Positions 1-7,096 of a DNA stretch of 21,879 bases are shown here, piece after piece. Source of the DNA: Candidatus Aminicenantota bacterium (GTDB taxonomy: Bacteria > Acidobacteriota > Aminicenantia > UBA2199); NCBI GenBank assembly GCA_020355945.1, contig CP070627.1, positions 7,031,305 through 7,053,183 of the forward strand, written 5' to 3'. The notes below the pieces were generated by a model. That model did no database searches and was not told where the DNA came from. It saw only the letters and a list, made by a program, of their open reading frames with translations. The translations under genes and the position numbers were made by a program. Every line of letters begins with the position of its first letter. Positions within the stretch are counted from its first letter, which is position 1.

Positions 1-373
1 ATTGGAAATTAAGGAGAAGATCGGGGATATCAAAGGCAAGGCAATTAGTTTGCACCAGGTGGGCAACATTTATTATTTTAAAGGCGATTATGATGAGGCA
101 TTAATACAGTATCAAAAGTCATTGGAAATAGCTGAGAAGATCGGGGATATCAAAGGCGTTTCAGAGAGTTTGCACCAGGTGGGCATGATCTATGAAGATA
201 AAGGCGATTATGATGAGGCATTAATACAGTATCAAAAGTCATTGGAAATTAAGGAGAAGATCGGGGATATCAAAGGCGTTTCAGATAGTTTGCACCAGGT
301 GGGCAACATTTATTATTTTAAAGGTGATTATGATGAGGCATTAATACATTATCAAAAGTCATTGGAAATTAAG
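1..373 (+). repeat. Tandem 120-bp coding repeats (TPR units)
   Basis: Units begin at 1, 121, 241 and 361, each starting ATTGGAAAT. The first three match at most positions over the whole 120 bp; the fourth matches only its first ~30 bases before diverging after GGGGATATC. Differences between units cluster in two short patches that change TPR surface residues (for example KAIS/VSES/VSDS and NIYYF/MIYED), while the rest is conserved at DNA level, including third codon positions. The array continues upstream of the window. Confidence 0.9.
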
Positions 374-622
374 GAGAAGATCGGGGATATCCCCGGTTTA
401 GCCATCTCTATGGGCCAGATGGGGAACCTGCACTTTCAAAAAAAGGAATTTGACATTGCCCTGGAATTCTTTATCCAGGCCTTCCTGATCTTTACCAAAA
501 TCGGCTCCCCCTATGCCAATCAAGCCAGAAAAGATATTGCCAGAACCCGGGAAAAACTGCCGGAAGACCAATTCCAGGCGATTTTAAAGAAATTTAAACT
601 GGAACCAGGGAATTTTGATTAA
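2..622 (+). CDS. TPR-repeat protein, 3' end (5' part outside window)
   Basis: This reading frame is open from the first base, and the codon at position 2 (TTG) lies inside a repeat, so the gene starts upstream and only the C-terminal ~206 residues are seen. It contains about four 40-residue TPR units of the TPR_12 type, each with the recurring core GDYDEALIQYQKSLEI and the linker EKIGDIKG, then a non-repeated helical tail ending in KLEPGNFD. The 40-residue spacing is typical of bacterial proteins where TPR arrays follow an ATPase, NB-ARC or CHAT module, but no such domain is visible here. The role is presumably a protein-interaction scaffold. The DNA of the first three units is almost identical, which suggests recent duplication. 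A promoter at 679-707 and hairpins at 723-768 follow the gene. Confidence 0.85.
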   Translation: MEIKEKIGDIKGKAISLHQVGNIYYFKGDYDEALIQYQKSLEIAEKIGDIKGVSESLHQVGMIYEDKGDYDEALIQYQKSLEIKEKIGDIKGVSDSLHQVGNIYYFKGDYDEALIHYQKSLEIKEKIGDIPGLAISMGQMGNLHFQKKEFDIALEFFIQAFLIFTKIGSPYANQARKDIARTREKLPEDQFQAILKKFKLEPGNFD

Positions 623-678
623 ATGGAAGTGGGATATAAACAAAAAAATTTGATGGATTTAAATAATTCGATTGGTGG

Positions 679-707
679 TTGAATTTTTGGCACATTTATA
701 TTATAAT
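679..707 (+). promoter_or_regulatory. Candidate sigma-70 promoter upstream of two hairpins
   Basis: TTGAAT at 679-684, a 17-nt spacer, and a perfect TATAAT at 702-707. The expected start is near 714. No convincing ORF with a ribosome site follows on this strand; the transcript would instead run through the hairpins at 723-739 and 753-768. AT-rich DNA produces such matches by chance, so this is a candidate only. Confidence 0.45.
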
Positions 708-713
708 AAAAAT

Positions 714-780
714 GAATCTGAGAACGAGCCAGACTCGTTAGTAGGATTCACAGGGCCCGAAAGGGCCCCTTCCTTTATCT
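714..780 (+). ncRNA. Candidate small RNA with two stem-loops
   Basis: Seen directly: a promoter-like element (679-707), then hairpin 1 (AACGAG at 723-728, five-base loop, CTCGTT at 734-739), then hairpin 2 (GGGCCC at 753-758, GAAA tetraloop, GGGCCC at 763-768) followed by a pyrimidine/T-rich stretch that could act as a terminator. The inferred product is a ~65-nt RNA. Its end would be antisense to the last codons of the DUF3800 gene, whose stop codon is at 775-777. It could equally be just an intergenic terminator region between two convergent genes. No known RNA family is recognised. Confidence 0.25.
753..768. terminator. GC-rich hairpin between convergent genes
   Basis: A GGGCCC/GGGCCC stem closed by a GAAA (GNRA) tetraloop lies between the stop of the TPR gene (622) and the stop of the convergent DUF3800 gene (775). 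On the + strand it is followed by CTTCCTTTAT, a broken T tract; on the - strand there is no T run. It is best read as a weak terminator for + strand transcription. Confidence 0.4.
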
Positions 781-1536
781 GTACACAATCCCCCAATCAT
801 TAGCTCGAGTGGCTACCTTGCAAAGAATGGGATCAAGTCTATCAAAATAATTTTTCCCTCCTTTTTTTCTAACATATTTACATGGAAGATGTTTCTGATA
901 AAGGAAAAAAGCATTGACATCAGCAAGTTGAATAAAATATGAATGCAGTGAATTCCTGTGAACAGGATCTTCAACAATAGTTGTTATGGGGATTAATCGT
1001 GAACCGGTTCCAAACCTGGATGGCACTGGATTGTATCTTCTCATTTTTCGAGCCAGTATTCTTAATTTAGGTTCATCAGTTTGGTCTACCACCAGTATGC
1101 CGTAATCCAGGGGATTTTGCGGACCAGGGAAATTTTTATTGGCGATCGTATTGTGGAAACGTTGAATTAAAGTCATCCAGGCAATGTCAAAAATGTCATC
1201 CGCGGGCGTTTTGTTTTGCTTATCCACAATTACATTTAAAATACTAATACCAGGTAATTGAGCTTCAAAATCAATAACATCCCGTAAAATTTGCAATCTT
1301 AATGATTTATGAATACGGGCAAGGTCTCCGGGGCTGTGAATGAAATGCGCTGCGTGAATTTCTTCTCTTAGTTTTAAGCCAAATCTTGTTTTTAATATTC
1401 TCCTGAAATTTATTATAGTTTCAAGGGTTTCATGCCATTTAAGTTCATGAACAACCAGGCCGCTTAAGGCAAAATATTTTGTAGGACTGTTATTAAGTCC
1501 TATATCTCCACTTTCATCTACATAAAGAAAATACAT
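775..1536 (-). CDS. DUF3800 domain protein
   Basis: This 253-residue protein begins with the DUF3800 signature YVDESGD (residues 5-11; acidic D7, E8 and D11), has a later acidic strand VVDQTD near 149-154, and a C-terminal QLADVNAFFLY segment (203-213), matching the usual order of this family. DUF3800 proteins have an RNase H-like layout with clustered acidic residues and are often found near defence or mobile genes, but their reaction is not established. There is no signal peptide or membrane segment, so it is probably cytoplasmic. ATG at 1536 is the natural start because the family motif begins five residues in; no strong Shine-Dalgarno sequence precedes it. It stands alone, convergent with the TPR gene and divergent from the Bat operon. 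Confidence 0.85.
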   Translation of the reverse strand: MYFLYVDESGDIGLNNSPTKYFALSGLVVHELKWHETLETIINFRRILKTRFGLKLREEIHAAHFIHSPGDLARIHKSLRLQILRDVIDFEAQLPGISILNVIVDKQNKTPADDIFDIAWMTLIQRFHNTIANKNFPGPQNPLDYGILVVDQTDEPKLRILARKMRRYNPVPSRFGTGSRLIPITTIVEDPVHRNSLHSYFIQLADVNAFFLYQKHLPCKYVRKKGGKNYFDRLDPILCKVATRANDWGIVYR

Positions 1537-1666
1537 GATTTATCAAGGCAGGTTTATAAAAATATTCGCCTTATTTGGAGGATTGCTCAAAAGCATTGCC
1601 TTTCTTTGCTGCCGGTATATAAACAGTTTTTTCATCATGCCGATATTATACAGGAAATACCTTCTC

Positions 1667-1683
1667 TGATCAATACTTGATCA
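1667..1683. promoter_or_regulatory. Perfect 17-bp palindrome, operator candidate
   Basis: TGATCAA, three-base centre TAC, TTGATCA. The arms are exact reverse complements. It lies about 130 bp upstream of both divergent starts, where a dimeric regulator could bind. Its position far from the -10 element at 1807-1812 fits an activator or a remote repressor better than a promoter-overlapping operator. Confidence 0.35.
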
Positions 1684-1803
1684 TGGGGAAAAGAAAGACA
1701 AGAAAGGGGCCAGGCGAAAGAAATTGAAAACTTTTGATTAGAAACTATTTCGCTTCTTTTTGCATCTATATTTAGATGACACCTTAAAAAAAGTGTGAAA
1801 ATT

Positions 1804-1812
1804 TGGTATAAT
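1804..1812 (+). promoter_or_regulatory. Extended -10 promoter of the Bat operon
   Basis: TGG immediately before a perfect TATAAT (1807-1812) makes an extended -10; the -35 region (about 1784-1789, TTAAAA) is weak, as is normal for extended -10 promoters. Transcription would start near 1819, giving a leader of only ~16 nt that contains the ribosome site GGAG at 1822-1825 ahead of ATG 1835. Confidence 0.5.
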
Positions 1813-1834
1813 TGAAAACCTGGAGTACAGACAA

Positions 1835-2845
1835 ATGAGCTTTACACACCCGGAAGCATTTTTTTTGCTGATCGCCTTAGCCCTGTTCATAGGAATCGCT
1901 GCCCATAACTACAAAAAAAAGAAAATCATCCTGAAAGGCTTTATCTCCACTGCCGCGTATAAAAAGATGGGAGTCCGCAGCGGAGGCGAAATTGACTTTT
2001 TTAAAACCTCCCTGGTGATCGCTGCTATGCTCTTTTTCATACTGGCCCTGGCAGGGCCGCAGTGGGGCGAAAGATTTGAAAACGTCGACATCAAAGGCAT
2101 TGAAATGGTCTTCCTCCTGGATACCTCTAACTCCATGAACGCCGAAGACCTGAAACCCAACCGCCTGGAAGTGGCCAAACAACTGATAATAAGCATTGTA
2201 GATAATTTACAAACAGATTACCTGGCATTAATCAATTTTGCCGGCGCCGCATACGTCCAGTGCCCCCTGACTATTGATTACGAAGCCTTCAAACTCTTGG
2301 CCGCAGCCAGCTTGATCAGCCCCCAGGAAGAACAAGGCACAGATTTTTTACAGGCCTTTCTACTGACACTAAAATCCCTTGAAAACTCCAAAAGCGATAA
2401 GAAAATAATGATTTTGATAACAGACGGTGAAGACCAGGAAGGACAATGGCAGGCCTTCATGCCGGAAATCAAAAAACAAAACATTATTATCTTTACCGTT
2501 GGCGTTGGCGCCACCTCGGGCGCTCCTATCCCGAAAAAAGATAAAGACGGCAACATCGTCGGGTGGAAAAAAGATAAACAAGGCAATATCGTCAAAACCA
2601 GGCTCGATGAAAATACCCTGATCCGCATCGCCTCCCAAACTGGGGGCCAATACTTTCGCCTCACTGATGCCGCTGGCATCGATACCTTTGTCAATAACCT
2701 GAAAACCTTTGAACGAAAGGTTCTTAGAAAAAAAGTCAAATCCCAAAAAATTAAGCGGTTCCATTACCCGCTAATAATTGGTATAATAATACTCCTTTTG
2801 GAGTTATTATTAACTGAAAGGAAGTTATCATGGAAAGAAAAGTAA
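1835..2845 (+). CDS. batB: BatB/BatA-like vWA-domain membrane protein
   Basis: This 336-residue protein has the architecture of the Bat (aerotolerance) vWA proteins. Two N-terminal membrane segments (about 7-24 and 58-74) are followed by a vWA domain with a complete MIDAS metal site: D96-T-S98-N-S100, T169 and D197 within LITDGED. A C-terminal membrane helix spans about 311-327. The phrase LKPNRLEVAKQ after the DxSxS motif resembles BatB more than BatA, but the two are hard to separate. It would sit in the inner membrane and bind partners through the metal site. ATG 1835 has GGAG nine bases upstream. The 3' end overlaps the next gene by 16 bp and contains a hairpin (2784-2812) just before that gene's ribosome site. 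The MoxR ATPase and DUF58 genes that often precede such genes are absent. Confidence 0.88.
   Translation: MSFTHPEAFFLLIALALFIGIAAHNYKKKKIILKGFISTAAYKKMGVRSGGEIDFFKTSLVIAAMLFFILALAGPQWGERFENVDIKGIEMVFLLDTSNSMNAEDLKPNRLEVAKQLIISIVDNLQTDYLALINFAGAAYVQCPLTIDYEAFKLLAAASLISPQEEQGTDFLQAFLLTLKSLENSKSDKKIMILITDGEDQEGQWQAFMPEIKKQNIIIFTVGVGATSGAPIPKKDKDGNIVGWKKDKQGNIVKTRLDENTLIRIASQTGGQYFRLTDAAGIDTFVNNLKTFERKVLRKKVKSQKIKRFHYPLIIGIIILLLELLLTERKLSWKEK
2784..2812 (+). promoter_or_regulatory. RNA hairpin ahead of the batC ribosome site
   Basis: TAATAAT-ACTCC (2784-2795), loop TTTT, GGAGT-(bulged T)-ATTATTA (2800-2812): a 12-bp stem with one bulge, five bases before the ribosome site AAAGGAAG (2817-2824) of the downstream gene. 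It lies inside the codons of the last membrane helix of the vWA protein, using the runs ATA ATA ATA and TTA TTA TTA. It could tune translation coupling or mRNA decay between the two genes. Confidence 0.4.
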
Positions 2846-3498
2846 TGATTTTTTTAATTTTGCCGTTTTTGCTGGGCTGGCACTGGTTTGAGCCAGCAGC
2901 CAAAAAGAACCGTGAGGGCATGAAAGCTTACCAGGACGAAAAATACGATGAGGCATTGAAAAAATTTCTTTCCGCCAAAGGCATCAACCCGGACCTGGCA
3001 CAATTAAAGAGTAATACTGCTTCTGCATTGTACCAGATGAAAAAGTATAAAGAAGCCCTGGAAGAATTCTCAACCATCGATCCTGAAAAAGCCAATGTCC
3101 CGGGCGCTGATTTTTACTACAATCTCGGTAATTCCTTTTTCAGACTGAACCAGTTCGATAAAGCCCTGGAGAATTATAAAAAAAGCTTAATACTGAATTC
3201 CGATGATATGAATGCTAAAAAGAATTTCGAGTTGACCTTGAAAAAAATACAGGAGCAAAAACAAAAACAAAACCAGGATAAAAAACAGGATAAAGACAAA
3301 AAAAAAGAGAAAGAAAAACAACAGCAGGAGCAAAAAAAGGACAAAGAAAAAGAACAACAACAGCAGCAGCAACAGCAGCAGCAAAAAAAAGAGGAAAAGC
3401 ATCAAAACATCATGCAGTACCTGAACCAGAATGAAAAAAAACAAATGGAAAAGAAAAAACGTAAAATAGCTGTGGTAAGAAAAGAAAAAGATTGGTGA
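2830..3498 (+). CDS. batC: BatC-like TPR protein
   Basis: The 222-residue product has an N-terminal hydrophobic segment (residues 5-17, no lipobox cysteine), TPR repeats over about 22-130 including YYNLGNSFFRLNQFDKALEN, and then a strongly charged low-complexity tail rich in Lys, Gln and Glu with an uninterrupted run of about ten Gln (CAG/CAA codons, 3355-3384). It ends in a short conserved-looking block finishing in KEKDW, as in BatC proteins. It should act in the periplasm or at the membrane as a partner of the vWA protein. ATG 2830 overlaps the upstream gene by 16 bp and has AAAGGAAG five bases upstream. The next gene follows after 16 bp. The antisense reading frame across the Gln/Lys tract is only a shadow. 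Confidence 0.85.
   Translation: MERKVMIFLILPFLLGWHWFEPAAKKNREGMKAYQDEKYDEALKKFLSAKGINPDLAQLKSNTASALYQMKKYKEALEEFSTIDPEKANVPGADFYYNLGNSFFRLNQFDKALENYKKSLILNSDDMNAKKNFELTLKKIQEQKQKQNQDKKQDKDKKKEKEKQQQEQKKDKEKEQQQQQQQQQQKKEEKHQNIMQYLNQNEKKQMEKKKRKIAVVRKEKDW
3355..3384 (+). repeat. CAG/CAA trinucleotide tract (poly-Gln)
   Basis: Ten consecutive Gln codons, mostly CAG with CAA interruptions, inside the low-complexity tail of batC. The mixed codons reduce slippage compared with a pure repeat, but in-frame length variation between strains is plausible. Confidence 0.9.
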
Positions 3499-3514
3499 AA
3501 AAATAAAAGGTGAA

Positions 3515-5320
3515 ATGCAAACCATGATGAAGAAAAAAAGTTTTTTGTTGTTACTGGCATTGTTGGTGTTGACGATCTCTGTGCCGGTTTTACTGCCAGG
3601 ACAGCCAGACAGGGATGTAGAGGTAAGAGCCAGTATCAGTGCGGATAAAATCGGGATAGACGATGTACTGATTTACACGTTTACCTGCAAAAACATCGAT
3701 AATCCGCCCCAGCCCGATGTGTTTCATTTCAAGAATTTTAAGGTGGTACAGACGTCTCAAAGTTCGGAATTCCGTTTTATCAATGGCGTCACCTCCCGTT
3801 ACACCAATTTTTTGTTTTATTTAACCCCTTTAAAGACCGGCCAGTTAACGATTCCAGCGGTAACCTATAAATACGAGGGAGAGGAATATAAAACTCAATC
3901 GTTTACGGTAGAGGTGGTGCAAGGGAGCCTGGCAAAACCTAAACCACAAAAACGACAACCCTGGCCCAGGTTTCCCGACGAGGACTTTTCCTCTCCTTTC
4001 GAAAGAAAGCCACGGCGGCAAGAAATTGATATCAAAGTCATTCCCGAGGTTTCCAAAAAAAACGTGGTAGTGGGTGAACAGACCATATTCAAAGTACGCC
4101 TCTATACCCGTAACGACATCCGGTCGCCTCGTTTAATCTCCAATCAATCGATCCCTGGTTTCTGGCAGGAGTGGTACCCCCTTCCGCAGGTTTTTGAGAC
4201 CGAAACCAGGGTCCTGGGCGGGAAACAATACACCACAGCCGAAATCACCAAAGTTGCGTTGTTTCCCACCAAACCCGGGCCTATCACTATTCCTTCTTTA
4301 AAATATGAATTGGGAGTGGTGGTTTCTGATTCCTTTTCTTTATTTGGAACCGTCAGACCGATTCAACGGTTCACCCCGGAAATAACCGTCAATGTCTCGC
4401 CGCTGCCGCCAGCAGCCGCGGGATTACCTGTAGGACAATTCCAATTGCAGGTCACCCCCAATAAAAAAGAAGTGGATATTAATGATATCTTAACCCTCAA
4501 GATCAGGATTACCGGCAAAGGGAATATCAAAACCTTGAATGTTCCTGAGTTTAAAAGCAGCAATTATTACAAAATCTATCCGGCAAAAATCTCCAGGGAC
4601 TCCACCTATCATCAAGATAGATTGTCGGGTTTTACGGAAGCCGAAGTCCCGGTGGCCTTTAAAAAAACCGGGCTGATTTCCTTTCCATCTTTGGAATTCC
4701 GGTATTTCGACCCTGACACCTCACGGGTAGTAGCCCTTAATAATCAGCCCATTACCGTGAATGTCACCGGCACAAAAGAGAAAGAAGCCAGTGCGGTAAC
4801 CATCGCCAGAACCGAAATTATAAAAACCGGTGAAGATATCGATTTTATAAAAAATGGAAACGTTTACAACCAGGATAACCATTTCTACACCAGCAAGTAC
4901 TTCATGGTCATTCTCCTGGTTCCCTTTTTGATAAACGTGCTTTTCCTGTTAAAGGTCTTTGGATTCGATCGTTTCATATCCGAGAGTGCCTTAATAAAAC
5001 AGAAAAAGTTGATCAACCGGACGATTAAGAGCCTGGAAAAGGCCCGGAATTATGGTGATATCTCCCCAATCCTGGAAAATTATTTGCAAGGAAGAACCGG
5101 CCTGGGTTTGTCAGAAATCAATAACCACACCATTGGCCAACTGCTGGATAAGTATGGGGTCCGGGACGGTGATATAAAAGCCTTTATCCGGGTAAAATCC
5201 CAATCCGAATCGTACCGTTTCTCACCCGATAAGGACGCAAAGGCATCGGGTAAAGAATTGAAAAATGATGTGAAACGATTGAAGGAAATCTTAAAACGAA
5301 TTGACAGCAAAGTAAAATGA
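3515..5320 (+). CDS. batD: BatD-like oxygen-tolerance membrane protein
   Basis: This 601-residue protein matches the BatD family in order and size. A Sec signal peptide (about 1-30, MKKKSFLLLLALLVLTISV) is followed by a large exported region of Ig-like beta domains starting VEVRASISADKIGIDDVLIYTF, then one membrane helix (about 463-484) and a cytoplasmic helical tail of ~115 residues. BatD proteins are thought to form an envelope complex with the vWA proteins; the biochemical role is unknown. ATG 3515 has AAAGGTGA just upstream with short spacing; ATG 3524 or 3527 would also give a complete signal peptide. It begins 16 bp after batC and ends in an ATGA overlap with the next gene, so translation is likely coupled. 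Confidence 0.88.
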   Translation: MQTMMKKKSFLLLLALLVLTISVPVLLPGQPDRDVEVRASISADKIGIDDVLIYTFTCKNIDNPPQPDVFHFKNFKVVQTSQSSEFRFINGVTSRYTNFLFYLTPLKTGQLTIPAVTYKYEGEEYKTQSFTVEVVQGSLAKPKPQKRQPWPRFPDEDFSSPFERKPRRQEIDIKVIPEVSKKNVVVGEQTIFKVRLYTRNDIRSPRLISNQSIPGFWQEWYPLPQVFETETRVLGGKQYTTAEITKVALFPTKPGPITIPSLKYELGVVVSDSFSLFGTVRPIQRFTPEITVNVSPLPPAAAGLPVGQFQLQVTPNKKEVDINDILTLKIRITGKGNIKTLNVPEFKSSNYYKIYPAKISRDSTYHQDRLSGFTEAEVPVAFKKTGLISFPSLEFRYFDPDTSRVVALNNQPITVNVTGTKEKEASAVTIARTEIIKTGEDIDFIKNGNVYNQDNHFYTSKYFMVILLVPFLINVLFLLKVFGFDRFISESALIKQKKLINRTIKSLEKARNYGDISPILENYLQGRTGLGLSEINNHTIGQLLDKYGVRDGDIKAFIRVKSQSESYRFSPDKDAKASGKELKNDVKRLKEILKRIDSKVK

Positions 5321-6081
5321 GACCAACGATTGCATGGATGTTGTCAGGTTTTATTTTGATTAGCAGTGGGGCAGTCATCAATGCCGTGCCTGTTTTGCAG
5401 GAACGCTTCGATCGAGCCAACCAGCTCTATGAAGAAGGCAACTATTCCGAAGCCCTCAACATCTACCTGGAAATTGAAAAAGCTTACCGTCACTGGAAGG
5501 TGTTCTACAATATTGGTAATTGCTATTACAAGCTCCATCGACCGGTACCGGCAAAAATTTATTACCTTCGGGCTCGTCGGCTGGAACCCTTTGAACCCTC
5601 GATTCAAAAAAATATCGAGATTGTCAATAAACTGCTGAAGGATAAAATCCCCTCCCCCAAACCTGATTTTCTCAGCCGGATGTTGATGAGAATCGAATCG
5701 CTCCTGTCCCTGGATGTGCTTTCTATTGGACTTTTGGTTTTGATTGTCATTTTTAATGGGTTTGTGTTTATTTTGATTAAGAAGGGTAAAAGCCGCTTTA
5801 TTCTGTATGGTGCTTCCTTTTCGCTTATCCTGGCTGTCCTCTTTGCCGGGTACCATATCCACAGGGTTAACCAATACAACCGGAGAAATATTGCCGTGAT
5901 AATCAAAGAGGATGCCCAACTGCGCAGTGGACCGGGTGAAAATCAAACCGTACTCTTTAAAGTCAATCCCGGTCTTGAAGTTAAAATTATCGATCAAAGT
6001 GGTAATATGAAATGGGTCCAGGTAACAGCCTCGGCAGAAATTGCCGGATGGATTGAAGAAAAAAGCCTGGAACGAATTTAG
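5317..6081 (+). CDS. batE: BatE-like TPR/SH3 membrane protein
   Basis: The 254-residue product has an N-terminal signal or anchor segment (about 5-24), two TPR-like units (about 28-100, with FDRANQLYEEGNYSEALNIY and YNIGNCYYKLHR), two adjacent membrane helices (about 133-154 and 160-180), and a C-terminal bacterial SH3 domain (about 192-254, with AQLRSGPGE and GWIEE). This is the standard BatE layout. The SH3 domain probably faces the periplasm and may bind peptidoglycan or a partner. ATG 5317 overlaps the batD stop as ATGA. The stop TAG shares its G with the start GTG of the following gene. Confidence 0.88.
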   Translation: MRPTIAWMLSGFILISSGAVINAVPVLQERFDRANQLYEEGNYSEALNIYLEIEKAYRHWKVFYNIGNCYYKLHRPVPAKIYYLRARRLEPFEPSIQKNIEIVNKLLKDKIPSPKPDFLSRMLMRIESLLSLDVLSIGLLVLIVIFNGFVFILIKKGKSRFILYGASFSLILAVLFAGYHIHRVNQYNRRNIAVIIKEDAQLRSGPGENQTVLFKVNPGLEVKIIDQSGNMKWVQVTASAEIAGWIEEKSLERI

Positions 6082-6926
6082 TGAAGCGTATGAAATTATA
6101 TTTGAAAAATACCTTCCTGGAATTTGAAACCCCGGTGGTGATGGGTGTATTAAATGTGACACCGGATTCCTTTTCCGATGGGGGACGTTTTTCTAAGTAT
6201 GACGATGCAATAAAACACGCGGAGCAAATGATAAAACATGGCGCTGCTGTCATCGATGTCGGGGGTGAAAGTTCACGGCCCGGCGCCCAATCAGTGACCG
6301 CAGATGAAGAACTCGATCGCATTATGCCGATTATTGAAAAAATCAAAGATGAATTTGAAGTGATTGTTTCCGTGGATACCTACAAAGAACGGGTGGCAAA
6401 ATGCGCTGTATTGGAAGCTGGCGCAGATATGGTCAACGACATCTCAGCCCTGCGCTTTAGCGATAAAATGGCCGATACCATCGCAAAACTGGAAGTACCG
6501 GTAGTGCTCATGCATATTAAAGGTACACCGGAAAATATGCAAAAAAAACCCTTTTACCAGAACCTTATCCCTGAGTTAAAACAGTATTTCCACACTCGCA
6601 TCGATTATGCTCTTTCAAAAGGAATAAAAAAAGAAAAAATCATTATTGACCCGGGAATCGGCTTTGGTAAACGGGTAGAAGATAATATTGAAATTATAAA
6701 AAAACTGGAGGAACTGAAAGAATTTGAATTACCCATACTAATCGGCATTTCACGCAAATCCTTTCTAGGAGCCATTAGTAATGAACCCATTCCACGGGAA
6801 CGGGAAGCGGAAACCGTTTGTGCAAATATCATTGCCGCTTTAAACGGCGCTTCAATTATCCGGGTTCACAATGTGAAAAACACGGTGAAATCCCTTAAAG
6901 TACTCAAAAAACTGGTGGACATGTGA
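6081..6926 (+). CDS. folP: Dihydropteroate synthase
   Basis: It catalyses condensation of 6-hydroxymethyl-7,8-dihydropterin diphosphate with p-aminobenzoate in folate synthesis, in the cytoplasm. All hallmarks of the TIM-barrel family are present in a 281-residue protein: GVLNVTPDSFSDGG (22-35), IDVGGESSRPGA (58-69), SVDT (97-100), NDISA (119-123), VLMHIKGTP (142-150), IIIDPGIGFGK (187-197), GISRKSFLG (222-230) and the final RVHNV (261-265). The start is either GTG 6081, which overlaps the batE stop, or ATG 6090 three codons later; neither has a strong ribosome site, consistent with coupling to batE. Its place as the last gene of a Bat operon is unusual. No terminator stronger than an AT-only hairpin follows. 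Confidence 0.95.
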   Translation: MKRMKLYLKNTFLEFETPVVMGVLNVTPDSFSDGGRFSKYDDAIKHAEQMIKHGAAVIDVGGESSRPGAQSVTADEELDRIMPIIEKIKDEFEVIVSVDTYKERVAKCAVLEAGADMVNDISALRFSDKMADTIAKLEVPVVLMHIKGTPENMQKKPFYQNLIPELKQYFHTRIDYALSKGIKKEKIIIDPGIGFGKRVEDNIEIIKKLEELKEFELPILIGISRKSFLGAISNEPIPREREAETVCANIIAALNGASIIRVHNVKNTVKSLKVLKKLVDM

Positions 6927-7010
6927 TCGAAATATTTAATATCTCCTGTTTCATTCCCACTATTTTTTATCAAAAAATGTCATATTTTCTAGTTTTTTCA
7001 CCTTTTATGG

Positions 7011-7039
7011 TTGACATAAAGGGCATAATCGGGTATAAA
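7011..7039 (+). promoter_or_regulatory. Near-consensus sigma-70 promoter for the YfiR-like pair
   Basis: A perfect TTGACA at 7011-7016, 17-nt spacer, and TATAAA at 7034-7039. The start would be near 7046, giving a ~50-nt leader with the strong ribosome site AGGAGGA at 7087-7093. The spacer and -10 contain two adjacent similar 10-mers, GGGCATAATC and GGGTATAAAC, which could be a binding site or chance. This is the strongest promoter in the window by sequence. Confidence 0.75.
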
Positions 7040-7096
7040 CGTTTAGAGGCTTGAGATGATTATATATAAAAATTTATTTAGGTTGTAGGAGGAACA

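Larger units (their letters stand above)
1537..1834. other. Divergent intergenic region, DUF3800 / Bat operon
   Basis: About 300 bp without a gene. It holds a perfect 17-bp inverted repeat at 1667-1683 and an extended -10 element for the Bat operon at 1804-1812. No credible ORF or RNA fold was seen in the remainder, and no strong promoter for the DUF3800 gene. Confidence 0.6.

Noticed and set aside
1..373. Regular repeats as a possible CRISPR array
   Set aside because: The 120-bp units are continuous, lack unique spacers and encode in-frame TPR repeats.
3187..3525. Leu/Phe-rich open frame antisense to batC
   Set aside because: It is the reverse of the Lys/Gln codons and only looks like a membrane protein because of that composition.
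5344..6162. 272-codon open frame on the minus strand across batE and folP
   Set aside because: It is antisense to two well-recognised genes, has no family resemblance and no ribosome site.
6962..6978. ATTTTTT/AAAAAAT hairpin after folP as a terminator
   Set aside because: The stem is only A-T pairs with no GC clamp, so it is too weak to call.
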